A DNA stretch of 64,000 nt from Aphidius gifuensis (Eukaryota > Arthropoda > Insecta > Hymenoptera > Braconidae), in assembly GCF_014905175.1 (NCBI RefSeq), contig NC_057788.1, positions 22,228,154-22,292,153 of the forward strand, in the 5' to 3' direction. A model generated the notes under the pieces. It did no database searches. It was not told where the DNA came from and saw nothing but the letters and a program-made list of their open reading frames with translations. Positions 10,885 through 23,035 of the stretch are shown piece by piece. Each line of letters starts with the position of its first letter. The stretch's first letter is position 1. Made by a program: the position numbers and the translations under genes.

Positions 10885-11639
10885 ATATTATTTTTTAAAG
10901 TGAACCATCCTTTTTTTTTTCATTGTATAATTATTAATTAAAGAAAAATAATTATAATAATTTTTATAATTACATGAAAAAATATTAATTAACATTAAAA
11001 TTAACTTCGAATTTAAAGACCAACTGTTTTTTATTTTATTATTTTGATTTGCATAATCAATAATTTATTTAATGATTTTTTTTTTCTATATAATTTAAAG
11101 ATAAAAATTTCAGGATAAAATAGTTTTTCTCTATTTTTATCGACCACACATAAACGAATTATTCTTCATTGATTTTTTCAACAAAAATAAAATACAAGGT
11201 AAGCTCTAGACAAAAAAAAAAAAAAGATAAAATGTGTCTATAACTATTATTAAACGTTATCTAAATACACTGCTTTAAAAAAATAAATTTATGTTCGTTT
11301 AATAATCACTCTTCAAAATAAAATCAAACTCACATAAATATTTCCACTAAGTAATTTTTTATTTTATTAAATAATGCAGTAAATAAAAAATAAAACGTTT
11401 TTTTTTTTTTGTTTTTATCAGAAGGTAATGGTATTTATTCTTTACAATAGTTTTTAAATGTTTATTATATTTATGTTCTATTTTTTATTGCTTCAAAATC
11501 CAAGAAAAAAAAAAGAATTTAATCCTGAAAATTAAACAAATTATACAATTAGTTATAAGTATATCATGTAAAAATTTATTTAGAAAAAAATAATCATAAT
11601 TAGCTTTTGTATTTAGTTTGTAAACACACCTTTTTCTTT
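10885..11639. repeat. Duplicated flank, right copy (11063-11440) and 3' sequence
   Basis: The 755 bp between the MATH-BTB stop and the LRR stop hold no gene. 11063-11440 is the right copy of the duplication described at 8483-9250. The remainder is AT-rich 3' flanking sequence of the two convergent genes. Confidence 0.8.
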
Positions 11640-13283
11640 TTACTCATTTTCAATTTCCATTGGATAAAGTGTTGTTGAATTTGAAAGTTCCCATTTATCG
11701 AAATTATTTTTATTAAATATTTCTTTATCCATACATTTTCCATAGAAATTTATCGTCGAAATTGTCGAGTTTCTAAAAGCCCCATCATTAATTTTTTCAA
11801 GCAAACAATTGTTTGATAAATCAAGTCCATCATTGACACCAGTCCATTTATTTTTTCTCTGCATTATTTTCATTCCATTGAATGTTTCAATTTCAATAAT
11901 TTTTAATTTATTATCACTCAAATTTAAATCGTACAAATTCATATTAATAAATGCACCAGGTTCAATGAAATTTATATTATTATATTGCAGATATAACTTT
12001 GTTATTCTTTTATTAAAAATATTGAAATGATAAATTTTTGAAATATTATTGCATGATAAATCCAGTGTGCCATTAATATCCAATCCATCGAATGCCAATT
12101 CATTTATATATTCTAATTTATTGTTACTCAAATCAAGCTCCTTAACAAAAAGTCCAAAAAATGCTTGATCTTCAATATTATAAATAAAATTATTATTTAA
12201 TTTTAAACTCGATAACTTTGTGTTATTTTTAATACCAAAATTTTTTATTTCCATCAATTTATTGTGTGATAAATTTAAGCTTCCATCTATTATCATTCCT
12301 TCAAACGCTGTGTCATTAATTTTTTTAATTTCGTTAAAACTTAAATTTAAATTTTCAATTGTTACATTTTCGAAAATATTTTTTTGTATCTCTCCCAGTT
12401 TATTGTGACTTAAATCGAAATTTTTTATATTTAAATCTGCAAATGCTTCATTAATAATGTTTGTGATATAATTATTATTTAAATAAATATTTATTGAATA
12501 TTTATTTGTCATTAAACCGGAGTTTCTAATAACAACAAGTTCGTTATTTGATAAATCCAAAGTTCCCTTAATATCAAGTCCAATAAATGCCTTGCTAGCA
12601 ATTACAAAAATTTTGTTATTACTCAAATTTATATTTTCAATTTTTGAATTAATAAATGTTTCATTTTGAATGACATATATTTTATTATCATTCAAAGCAA
12701 GATTTTTTAAGGTCAATTCTGAGAAACTCTTTGGCTCAATTGAATAAATTGAATTGTTTTGTAAATAAATATTTGAACAATTAATTTTAAATATATTTTC
12801 ATGTTCAATTTTTGCAATTTTATTTGATGATAAATTTATTGTTTTATGTACTTTTAAACCTTTGAATATATTTTCCTGAATATTTTTTATGTTATTGTTA
12901 CTCAAATCGAGATTTCGTAAATTTAAACCAACAAATGTATTATTTTCAATTTCTGATATTTTATTATCTTCCAAATTTAATGTTTTCAATGTTTTATTTA
13001 GATTATTAAATATTCCATAACTAATAAGTGTTAAGTTATTATGATGCAAAGAAATTTTTGTTATATTTTTTCCTTTAAATGCAGCTAATTCAATTTTAGT
13101 AATATTTTTTCTTGCAAGATTAAGCTCAGTTACATTTTTATTCCATTGTTTTACGCTTGTTAATGTATTATTTAATATGTTTATACTATAATCTTCAGTG
13201 GCAACTATGGACACAGTATCAGTAAAAATAATTGAAATACTCAAATTAATAACACAAAGAAATATAAACTCAGTGAGTTTCAT
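11640..13283 (-). CDS. Secreted leucine-rich repeat protein, 547 aa
   Basis: Uninterrupted minus-strand ORF. Residues 1-22 are a signal peptide. The rest is about 18-19 tandem LRRs of 22-25 residues with the pattern LxLxxNxIxxIxxxxF, rich in Asn and with many N-glycosylation sites. No transmembrane segment or GPI tail is present, so it is predicted to be secreted. The tail resembles that of the neighbour at 14166-15017 (LSNN, ISTINFYG, STTLYP), so the two are paralogues. LRR proteins of this kind have been reported in venoms of aphid parasitoid wasps; that role is inference here. The lack of introns contrasts with most genes in the window. A truncated third copy lies at 9260-9368. Confidence 0.85.
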   Translation of the reverse strand: MKLTEFIFLCVINLSISIIFTDTVSIVATEDYSINILNNTLTSVKQWNKNVTELNLARKNITKIELAAFKGKNITKISLHHNNLTLISYGIFNNLNKTLKTLNLEDNKISEIENNTFVGLNLRNLDLSNNNIKNIQENIFKGLKVHKTINLSSNKIAKIEHENIFKINCSNIYLQNNSIYSIEPKSFSELTLKNLALNDNKIYVIQNETFINSKIENINLSNNKIFVIASKAFIGLDIKGTLDLSNNELVVIRNSGLMTNKYSINIYLNNNYITNIINEAFADLNIKNFDLSHNKLGEIQKNIFENVTIENLNLSFNEIKKINDTAFEGMIIDGSLNLSHNKLMEIKNFGIKNNTKLSSLKLNNNFIYNIEDQAFFGLFVKELDLSNNKLEYINELAFDGLDINGTLDLSCNNISKIYHFNIFNKRITKLYLQYNNINFIEPGAFINMNLYDLNLSDNKLKIIEIETFNGMKIMQRKNKWTGVNDGLDLSNNCLLEKINDGAFRNSTISTINFYGKCMDKEIFNKNNFDKWELSNSTTLYPMEIENE

Positions 13284-14165
13284 TTTTTCGACCTTAACTC
13301 AACAACGTTCAAGACAACAACTGGTGGTTTTTTTATTTTACAAGTAAAGCGTTAAATAGATAATAAAATGTATAAAAAAATGTTAATACTTCCTAGTTTT
13401 ATTTTAAGCACAACTGATAAAAAATAAAAAATATTTTTTTTAAATTATCAAAGTTGGTGATAATATATTTGGGTTTTTTTCTACTCGTCACTTGAGGTCA
13501 TTGTACCTTTATAAATTTTTAATTTATTTTTTTAAATAAAGTTTATTCAACCTCTAATTTACAGTGGCCTTGAAATTATTTTTAAAATATTAATTAAGAC
13601 TCAGTCTATAACTAATTACTGTCTGGAAATAACTCAGTTTTTTTTCCATTGGATTATTTGAAGAAATATATTTGTTAAATTTCCATGTCCCCATGCAACT
13701 TTATTAATTAAATTATTTGCAATTACAATATACACTTAATGTAAATTAATTCGAATGATTCATTTAACTGTAACAAAGTCCAATTATTTTATATTTTTAA
13801 TCATAAAAAAACAATTAGCCTGAAGCTAATTTCAATATCAATTTATATATTTTTAAAACTATTAATTTATCATTAAAACTAGGTAAAAAAAATAAACTTG
13901 ACAATAAATAAATGAAAAATTATTTTTTATTAAAAATGATTTCCAACAAATAATTGTAAATAATTTTATTACAACTTTTCAAATGGTACTATTGAAACTA
14001 CAATGACGTGTGAGTATGTAAATTTTTTTCTTTTAGTTTTTCTTCATCATCCTGGTTGTTTTTTTTCATGATGAAAAAATCAGCTAAAAAAAATATATAT
14101 ATCATATTATTAATTAACCTTTATTTAAATAGCAAAAAAAAAATTATTATTACTTAACATACCAA
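13284..14165. other. Intergenic, AT-rich, no gene seen
   Basis: 882 bp between the two LRR genes. The first ~150 bp should contain the promoter of the 547-aa LRR gene. No ORF, RNA gene or repeat of note was recognised. Confidence 0.6.
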
Positions 14166-15017
14166 TTAATGTGGGTATATTTCTGTTGATGTCGAAATGC
14201 CCCAAAAATCTTTATTAATTAAAACATATTTACTGACACCATACAAATTAATTGTTGTAATCATTGATCGTCTAAATGCATCATTATAAATTTTAGTGAG
14301 ATTATTATTTGAAAGAGTTAAACCTTCTTCCATGTCACCTTCCCACAATCCTCTATGTAAATCAACAGTTGCAAGTCCCTCAAATGTTCCACTTTCAATT
14401 TTAGTTAATAAATTAGAACTCAAATCTAAACGACGAACTTTCATACCATAAAATGATCCCTTCTCAATAGATTTAATTTGATTATTTTGTAAAAATAGAC
14501 ATGATATATTTTTATTAAAAACATTCAAATGGCTAATTGTTGTAATTTTATTGAATGATAAATTTAATACTCCATTAATAATTAATCCATCAAACATATT
14601 ATTATCAATATATGATAAATTATTATTGCTTAAATCAAGTTTCTTGAGTGCAAGTTTAAAAAATGCACCTTGATTAATTTGTTCAATTTCATTACTTTGT
14701 AAATTAATTATTTTTACATTGGTATTGTAAAAAGTCATATTTTTAATTATTTTTAATTTATTATTTTGTAAATTAATTTTAGTAAATGTTGTATTTTCAA
14801 ATGATCTTTCTGCAATGTTTTCAATACCATTATTTCCAAGATTAATTGTATCAATATTATTGTCATGTTGAACAACATATGCCAACTCATTTTCATATTG
14901 ATAAAGTGAATAATTTCCTCGATCAATTACTGTTAAATAATCATTTTTAGCTTCAACGAGTATTATTAAAATACTCAAAATAATTTTGCAAATAGCTAAC
15001 AACTTGATAACTTTCAT
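14166..15017 (-). CDS. Secreted leucine-rich repeat protein, 283 aa
   Basis: Minus-strand single-exon ORF with a signal peptide (residues 1-23, ending VEA) and about nine LRRs with the same LxLxxNxIxxI pattern as the 547-aa neighbour. The C-terminal segment is clearly homologous to that protein: LSNNNLTKI, MITTINLYG, STSTEIYP. It has no membrane anchor and is therefore likely extracellular. The two genes lie head-to-tail on the same strand 0.9 kb apart, consistent with tandem duplication followed by gain or loss of repeats. Expression in venom gland, saliva or fat body cannot be judged from sequence. Confidence 0.85.
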   Translation of the reverse strand: MKVIKLLAICKIILSILIILVEAKNDYLTVIDRGNYSLYQYENELAYVVQHDNNIDTINLGNNGIENIAERSFENTTFTKINLQNNKLKIIKNMTFYNTNVKIINLQSNEIEQINQGAFFKLALKKLDLSNNNLSYIDNNMFDGLIINGVLNLSFNKITTISHLNVFNKNISCLFLQNNQIKSIEKGSFYGMKVRRLDLSSNLLTKIESGTFEGLATVDLHRGLWEGDMEEGLTLSNNNLTKIYNDAFRRSMITTINLYGVSKYVLINKDFWGISTSTEIYPH

Positions 15018-15952
15018 TTTCTTTTTTATTTTTACTCAGTTACATAAAATTTTTTTAAGTGCTTTTAATAACGTTTGATTTTGATGTATCGACTACTTAA
15101 CGACACGAGAGATCAGTGACTAATTCTCGATCAGAATTAGTCTCACTTCAACATAACATTTTTTAAAATATTTTTTTTATCATATTTTTTATCCACGAGA
15201 CGTGGATTATTTTTTTTTTTTTTTATTTTATTTTATCATTTTTAAATATAGACAAGTTTTAAAAAAAAAATTCTTTTTTCTTAGATTATTTTATTTTTTA
15301 TGATAAAAATTAATAATAATTATTATTTTATAAACCTCAGTGTGTAAATGAGGCCAAATTTTGTTGGAAGAAAAAAAACTTATATTATTTTTATTATTAT
15401 TACTTTATAAGATAATTTTTTTTTTATTATTTTTAATTTTTTTCATAAAACTTTTTTCAATTAATCAATTTTTTTTCTCTTATTTTGATAGCTAATATTG
15501 ATTATTAATTAAAAATATATAATATTTAAATCCCTCTAAAATTTGCACATTACTTCTTGTTTTATTTGTTTGTAAAAAATTGTAAAAAAATATATGGAAA
15601 TACTAAAATTTGATCATGTAAATAATTAAATTATTGAAGTTTTTTAAGAATTTAATTATGTTGATAAAATATATCTGTACTTTAATAATTAGAAATAAAT
15701 TTAAAAACTTAATTTTAGTAATAATATTTATTTTCAAAAAATGCTCAATGACACTGTGATAAACTCATGATTTTTTTCTCTTGGTAAATACAAAAAAAAA
15801 AAATAATAATAAATTCATCAATGTCACTTATCTTATTAAAACACGAAATTGTTTTAATCTTACAAATTTAGCAATTAAAAAATAGAAAATATTTTATTTG
15901 TATTTTTATTGTTTTTTTTTTTTTTAATCTTTTATGAATGATGGAGTTTTAC
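15018..15952. other. Intergenic: LRR promoter and P5CDh 3' flank
   Basis: 935 bp of AT-rich sequence. 15018-15140 is the likely promoter of the 283-aa LRR gene. The rest is probably P5C dehydrogenase 3' UTR and flank with long T runs. No gene was recognised. Confidence 0.6.
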
Positions 15953-18687
15953 TTATGATTTCATGTAATCATAAGTGTATTCTCTAAGTGGTACAAATGT
16001 TTCTTTAATTGATTGTGGTGATGCCCAACGAAGTGCATAATGTGGTCCTCCAGCTTTATCATTAGTTCCAGACATACGACTTCCTCCAAAAGGTTGTTGT
16101 CCAACAACTGATCCAGTTGATTTATCATTGATATAAAAATTACCAGCAGTATATTTTAATTCTTCCATAGCTTTAATTGCCCATTCTTTATCATTAGCAA
16201 ATATTGCACCAGTAAGTGCATAAGGAGTTGAAGTTTCAACTAATTTTAATGTATCATCTAAATCTTTATCTTTATAAACATATATAGCCAATACAGGACC
16301 AAATATTTCTTCAGTCATAATTTTATCTTTTGGATCTTTTGATACAATAATTGTTGGTTCAATAAAATATCCAACTGAATCATCATAATTACCACCACCA
16401 ATAATTTCAAGTTTATCTGATGATTTAGCATGTTTAATATATCCAGTTATTCTTTTAAATGCTGCAGCATCAATAACAGCTGATGAAAATACAGTAAAAT
16501 CTTTAACATCACCAATTTTTAATTGTTTTCTAATTTCCAAAAGATTATCTTTAATTTTTGGCCATAATGATTCTGGTATATACATTCTACTACATGCTGA
16601 ACATTTTTGTCCATTATATTCAAATGAACTTCTTATTGTTCCCATAACAACACTATCAACATCAGCACTTGGATGTACAAAATGATAATTTTTACCACCA
16701 CATTCACCAATTAATTTTGGATAATTTTTATATATATTTATATTTTTACCAACTTGACTCCATAATCTATTAAATGTTGGTACTGAACCAGTAAAATTAA
16801 TACCAGCAAGATATGGTGATGATGTTATTGTATCACCAAAATCAGGACCATGGGCTGGTACAAAATTAACAACACCAGCTGGTACACCAGCTTCACGACA
16901 TATTTTAAATATTATCCAATTTGATAATATTGCTGTATCAGATGGTTTCCATAATACACCATTACCCATTAATGCTGGTGTATAACTTAAATTACCACCA
17001 ATTGCTGTAAAATTAAATGGTGATACTGCTGCAATAAAACCATCCATACCACGATATCTCATTGAATTTAATGTTTCATTTGGATTTGGTGATATTGGCT
17101 GATATTTTAATGCTTCTTTTATAAAATATGAATGAATTCTAAAAAAATCAACTAATTCAGCAGCACTATCAATTTCAGCTTGTATAACTGTTTTACTTTG
17201 TCCTAACATTGTTGATACATTTAATTGTTGACGATATTTATCAGCCATTAAATCAGCAGCTTTACTCCAAATTTTTAAACGTTCTTCAATTGGTACTTTT
17301 TCCCATTCACGTTGACTTTTAACTGCTGTTTTTATTGCTTTTTCAATAAGTTTAGGTGTTGCATAATAATATTTTGCTATTTTAGCTTGATGATTATGTG
17401 GCATTACTTGATATTTTACAATATCAGTACGTATTTCTTCATTACCAATAACTAATGGTACATCAACACAGTCGGATGACATTTCTGATAATACTTTTTC
17501 AAGATCAGAACGTTCTTTGCTACCTTTTTTGTATGTTAATACAGGCTCATTTATAAGTGGTAGCTCTGGAAGATTTGGAACTGGAACAATACTTCCTAGA
17601 CATCTTGAGCCAACTCTGAAAAATTTAATTAATATTATCTGGTTAGTTATTTCAATCTTGGTTTCTGTTTACAATTGAGTTTGAGATAAATTTTATCTTA
17701 AAGTTGCATGAACTTTATATATCAAAATTCTTTTCAAGGTCTTTTAAAAATACTACAAGATATATCTTATCATACTACAACTTTATGAATGAACATTTTA
17801 CTGTCTTTATATTAAATAAATAGAATTTATTTATCTTTCAAGAGATTGGAGTTATACAATCCATACTTAACACAAATATGACATTATCAAAATATTTTTT
17901 TAAATAGACTCTTATTTTAAAAAACACGTCATCTATTATTAGCATATTTTTCTTTTAATATTGTTGTTGATTATGATTGTTATTGAAGTTTTAAAATACA
18001 AGACAAATATGAGTATTTTTAGTTTGACAAATGGGTGATTAGATAGTTGAAAAATATTGTATTGTTTTTTTTGTTGATAAATAGACATGTAAGAAAATTA
18101 GTAAAACAAGATCATGCAAATTTACGATTGTGATTTATCAGTTTTAAAAATAACAAAAAAACAAGTGCAATATTTTTGTTTATCATTTATAACATACGGA
18201 AAATGTTTGGCGATAAGGATATAAAATAACGACAATTTTTATTTGATAAAAAAATATTTAGAAAATAATGTTGAAATAAAAATTTAACATTTATTTTCTT
18301 GGTATAAAAAAAAATCTTTTGATGTGGTTGTTTTCTTGAAACTTTAAAAAAAAAAAACGGAAACATAATATACCTATAAAAAAAAAAATATAAATATATT
18401 TTTTTTAGTATGAAATGACGACTTATTTATAGCCTATAAAATATGTTTTTAACACGTCTAAATAACAATATTTTTTTGCCTCATGTTAATTTTATATATT
18501 TTTAAAATTCTATAAATACGTCCTTGCTTTTTTAATAATTAAAATAATATATAAAATATCAAAACCAAGTTAATGGAAAAAAAAAAAACAATTAAAAACA
18601 GAAAAATTTCGTCATTTTTTTTTTTTTTTTTTTTAATACTTACTTAGGAGTGTTAGCGATGATCGCTTGCCGGCACAGACCCAACAT
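15953..18687 (-). CDS. P5CDh1: Delta-1-pyrroline-5-carboxylate dehydrogenase, mitochondrial
   Basis: Two coding exons on the minus strand (18687-18644 and 17615-15953), joined AA|A across a 1.03 kb intron, give 568 aa, near the ~563 aa of animal ALDH4A1. Exon 1 supplies a basic, Ser/Thr-poor leader (RQAI...) as expected for a mitochondrial presequence. Catalytic residues are visible: Glu ~319 in IGECGGK and Cys ~353 in NGQKCSACS, very close to human E314 and C348. NFTGS and EEIFGPV motifs also fit. The enzyme oxidises glutamate semialdehyde/P5C to glutamate with NAD+ in the matrix, the second step of proline catabolism, which fuels insect flight muscle. The intron is an AT-rich stretch with no gene seen. 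Confidence 0.95.
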
Positions 18688-19461
18688 GATGACAATTAAT
18701 TTTTTGAGTTAATTGATAATATAAGTGACACAATGCTGTTTTTTAATTATAAAATATAATTTGTTGATAAAAATTTAATTAAACTGTGACCTACAAAACT
18801 ATGAAAGTCAACTTAATGTGATTTTTACAACAAAAAAAATAATAAGACTGCCAAAGACTGACAAAAAAAATCTGATGATTTAGAAGCGTCAACCGGTCAA
18901 CCCTGTTCGGCCATTGCACCCTCTCTTTCTCTCTCTCTTCCACCACTTTCTTATAACTCCTCTCTTTTGTGTATACTCAATTCTTTTTCCCCTCTCAAAA
19001 AATGCTCCAAAACATCCATCCATACCAACATGTAATACTCAAAAATCCCAAGTTTTTAATATGCAACAACGCGAGAAGAAAAATGTATTTATTTTTATAT
19101 ATAATTCAATAATTATTTTGTTATATTTACATTTAATAATACAAAATAAAAATTTATTTTTTTTATTAAATCATTTTATGTTTTTTAAACTGTTTAATTA
19201 TTATTATTTATTGTATGTTTATTTAAATGAAAATAAGACAACATTGCAGTTGTCTATTGTCTATTGAATTAGGCTGATTTTTTTCATCTAAAATATATAT
19301 ATTTTTTCTTTTTATTTTTTAAACATCAATACTTAAAGCACATGAGCAAATGTTAAAAGTTGTGCTTTAATATTGTTGAGTGTTTAAAAAAGTATGATTA
19401 ATAATCAACAAATGAAAAAAATCAGTTTAAAAAAAAAGTAAAGTATATATATATAAAATAT
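18688..19461. promoter_or_regulatory. P5CDh upstream region with CT tract
   Basis: 774 bp between the P5CDh start and the PRPF40 stop, both on the minus strand. A CT-rich tract (18921-18940, CTCTCTTTCTCTCTCTCTTC) lies ~235 bp upstream of the P5CDh ATG in a GC-richer patch, a likely promoter element. The remainder is AT-rich. The apparent small ORF from 18914 is not supported. Confidence 0.45.
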
Positions 19462-22400
19462 TCAATTGTCTTCTTGTTGCATTTGTAACTCATGAAGTAG
19501 TTGAGCTCGTTGTTTTTCCAACTCATCTTCAGATAGTTCCTGTTGTTCACCAGGTTGTTCAGCATGTTGTTCACCATTTGCTGATGCTTCACTGTGTCCT
19601 GATGCACGACGATGTTTTTCTTCTTTTCTTTTTCTATCTGGTGATTCTTCTGATGATGGTAAACGTGAATCAGAATGCTAAATAAATCAAAAAAATTGTT
19701 ATTTAATATTTAAAACAAAAAAACAATACATTTTTAAATAATAAATTTAATTGACTACTTACTGAATGACTACGAATACTCTTTTTTTTATTTTTTTTCT
19801 TTTTTAATTTTTTACTTTCTGATTCTGAACTTTCTGATTTACTATGAACACTTGGACTACGTGATTTATGTTTTTTTTTTCTTCCTTTATCATCAGTTTC
19901 AGAATCACTGTGTGATTTTGATCTTGATTTACGTTTTGGTTTTTTAGTTTTTTTTTTTTTACTTCTAATATGATGATGAGCACAACTTTCTTCTAAATCA
20001 TGTTGATATTCTTTAAATATTTTAATTCTATCACTTTCTGATTTAATTGCTTGATAATCATTTTCATTTTCAATTTTTAATTTAACATCATCCCAATTTG
20101 CTTGATAATCAACATCAATATTTTTTAATAATTGTTTTAAGCCTGTTTCTAATTTTTTCATTTTTTTATTTTCTTCTTTAATTCTTTCTTTTTCGTTTGA
20201 TTCAACACCTTAAGTAATAAATTATTTGTTAATTGATCATTACCAGTATCAAGTAAAGCTGATTTTTCATCTTTACAAATAATTGTTGCAAATTTTTCAA
20301 ATGTTGTACTTCTTTTTACTTCAAATTTTATCTTTTAATATTTCACGTATTGCTTTTTTTTCATCATGAAAACGTGATTTTAAATCTTCAACATAATATT
20401 TAAATAAATCAAGTGGTGTTGAACCAGGTTGTCCAAGCATTGCTGAGAAACGTAAATCAGCTGATAACATTGGATACAATTCAACCCAAAGACTCATTGA
20501 TGTTAATTTACCTTGTACATGTAATTCATCCAATAAACTACCAAAACCATCACGATTTTTACGTTCAAGTCTTTTTCGTCTTTTATTTTTACTTTTTATT
20601 GCTTCTTTATTTTTTTCAAGTTGTCTTATATGATTTTCAAATATAAATAATGCATCTTCTTTATCCATTTCTAATAAATCAGAATCTTCAGCAAATGATG
20701 AATGTTGAAGTAACAATGCTTGTGCTTCTTGCCATGTTGTTTGATATGTTACTTCAGTCATTGTATCTAATATTTGTGTTAATCTTTTTGTATTACGTTT
20801 TTTTAATTGTTTTGCATCTTCTTTTTCACGTTTAGCTAAATTAAATATAACATCTTCATATATATCACGACGATCTGGATCAGCAACAGCACGCCAAATT
20901 TCTAAATTACCATAAATTTCTTCACATTTATAATATTTTGTTGTACTTGTCATTCTATCATGATTTAATAAAAATTTTTCAAGATCTTCTTTAGCTTTTT
21001 TTAAACGTAATCTTTCTTGTTCACGTTCTTCTTTTAATTTTTGTGTTTTATATGCATTAAATGCTTGTTTACGTTCATTTAATTTTTTCATTGATGGATA
21101 ACGTGGATCATTTTGTATTGTTTTAACAGCTTGTTCCCATGTTGCATTTGATGGTACATCACGTTCTTTTAATAATTCTTTAAATGCTTCAATAGCTTCT
21201 TTTTTATCTTTAAATTGTATTTTTGGTTCTGGAGTACTTGTACGACTATCATTTGCACTACCTTTACCAGAATTACTATCATCATCTGGTTTTGATGGTG
21301 GTGTTGGAATATTTATTGCTGCTAATGTTGCTGCCATAGCTTGTTCAATTGCTGATTTTCCACTATTTAATTCACTCGATTGTGTTGTTATTTGTTGTGG
21401 TGGAGGTAAAATTGTTGATGGTGGAGGATTTACTGAATTTGTTGTATTTATTTGTTGTATTATTGATGATGTTGAACCTTCAGCAATTATTTTATTTTTA
21501 AGTTGTTCAAGTTCTAATGGTACTGTCCAACGTGATTCTTTTGTATTTAAATTATGATAATATACTTTTCCATTTTCTGATTTATATTCTTTCCATGGAC
21601 ATTGTGATAATAATAATTCAGTTGGTGTTTTTAAATCATCTGGTTTTTCCCATAATGATTGTTTTGTTGTTATATTATAATAATATATACGTCCATCAGG
21701 TGCTTTATGTTCACTCCATTCACTTTTTTTTTCACTAATTGTTGATGATGATGAATTTTCATTTATTGGTAATGATGGACTTGATGCTGATTCAGGATTT
21801 ACTGAATGTACTGCTCCAATTATTTGTGGTGGTGCCACTATAAATATATAAATATATAAATAATTTTTTTAAATACTTTAAACAATAATTAAATTCAATT
21901 ATAATACTTTTAGCTTTTGGGTGTTTTTATTTAATGAGCCTTAAACCTTTTTAAATAAATAAATTAATGAATTTTCTGAAGTTTATATTTTTAAAAATGA
22001 AATATAAGACATTTCATTGTTTCAATTGTAAAAAAAATTTTTTACCAATAACTCCTGGTTCTGGAATTTGTCCAGCATTGATTGAAAATCCAAATCCTGG
22101 AGGGGGAATTGTAAATGGCTGTTGGATAATACCTGTGGGTCCTGGTGGCAATCCAGGAGGTGGTATAAATGGTGCAGTTGGAATAATTGGAGCTCCAAAA
22201 GTTGATGTTCCAGTTGGAGTTACAGGTGGATACCCGGGAACTGTTGGTTGAGGAAATCCATCAGTTGATTCCTTTAAATAAACAAACAATTAATTAATGA
22301 AAAGTATACAATCAACTTTTGATATATTTATAAACACAAATTATAAATCTTTGATGTATCAATTACAAAGTAAACAACCATTGTTGTTGTTTATAATATA

Positions 22401-22533
22401 AATTATGAAAGATGCATCACTTGTTTTGGTGGTACAAAAACAACAAAAAAAAAGAGATAATTAGGTTACAATTATTGCTGTCTTAAATGTTAAACTGTCA
22501 TGTTTTTATTTACACACATAAATTACATACCAT
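19462..22533 (-). CDS. Prp40: Pre-mRNA-processing factor 40 homologue, with two frameshifts
   Basis: U1 snRNP-associated splicing factor that bridges the 5' splice site and branch-site proteins in the nucleus. Minus-strand exons: tentative 22533-22531 (ATG only), 22271-22046 (Pro-rich), 21837-19763, 19677-19462. Two WW domains (WSEHKAPDGRIYYYN, WKEYKSENGKVYYHN) are followed by several FF domains, a Lys/Arg/Ser-rich region and the tail LSEDELEKQRAQLL. The main exon is not one frame. A stop occurs at 20321-20323; homology continues in another frame with FEKFATIICKDE, then returns to the original phase near 20210 (NEKERIKEENKK). The shifts compensate and no GT-AG intron explains them. They could be assembly indels or true lesions. 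Confidence 0.88.
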
Positions 22534-23035
22534 TATTTAAAGACAAATCAAGTATTTGTTTAACTTGTAATTAATTCATTTGAAATTAAAAATATACTCG
22601 AGATTAATTGTCAAATATATTTATTTACTAATTTATTATTAAACAAGTCTTTTTGCTAAAAAAAAAAATTTGCCGGTGTCTAGAATTACGGCCATAGACT
22701 TGAGAGAGGGAGAGACAGACAAACTCATCATCAGTAAATTTAAATTCTTTAAAAAACAATAGATGACGTAAGTTTATAAAACCGAAATAATCTAGTTTTG
22801 TTTTTTTTCTAGGGAAAATAACCACATGTTATTTTTGTTGTACAAGAGGCTTAATGTAAACAGAGAAAAGAGAAAACAAGAGAAAATATCCTTTTGTTCT
22901 TGACCCTTGGGTTTTTTCTCTTGAGTCATAGTCAATAACAATTAATAATCATTAATCAATCATTATTATGTCAATAAATTAATTATCTAAGTTTAATTGT
23001 CTATCATAAGTAACATCAGCAAAAACGAATTAAGT
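22534..23035. promoter_or_regulatory. Divergent promoter region of PRPF40 and HROB
   Basis: About 500 bp between two head-to-head genes. It contains a GC-richer patch and a GA tract (TGAGAGAGGGAGAGACAG at 22701-22718), plus a purine-rich stretch near 22860-22890. No other gene was seen. The 22272-22530 segment beside it is the presumed first PRPF40 intron. Confidence 0.5.

Noticed and set aside
11640..15017. LRR genes as Toll-like receptors
   Set aside because: No transmembrane segment, TIR domain or cysteine caps; both end shortly after the last repeat.
20321..20326. Programmed ribosomal frameshift in PRPF40
   Set aside because: ATT TGA looks superficially like a shift site, but two independent shifts would be needed and no stimulatory structure or family precedent is known to me.
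21967..22251. Plus-strand Gly/Pro-rich ORF
   Set aside because: It is the reverse complement of the proline-rich PRPF40 exon, which has proper splice sites.
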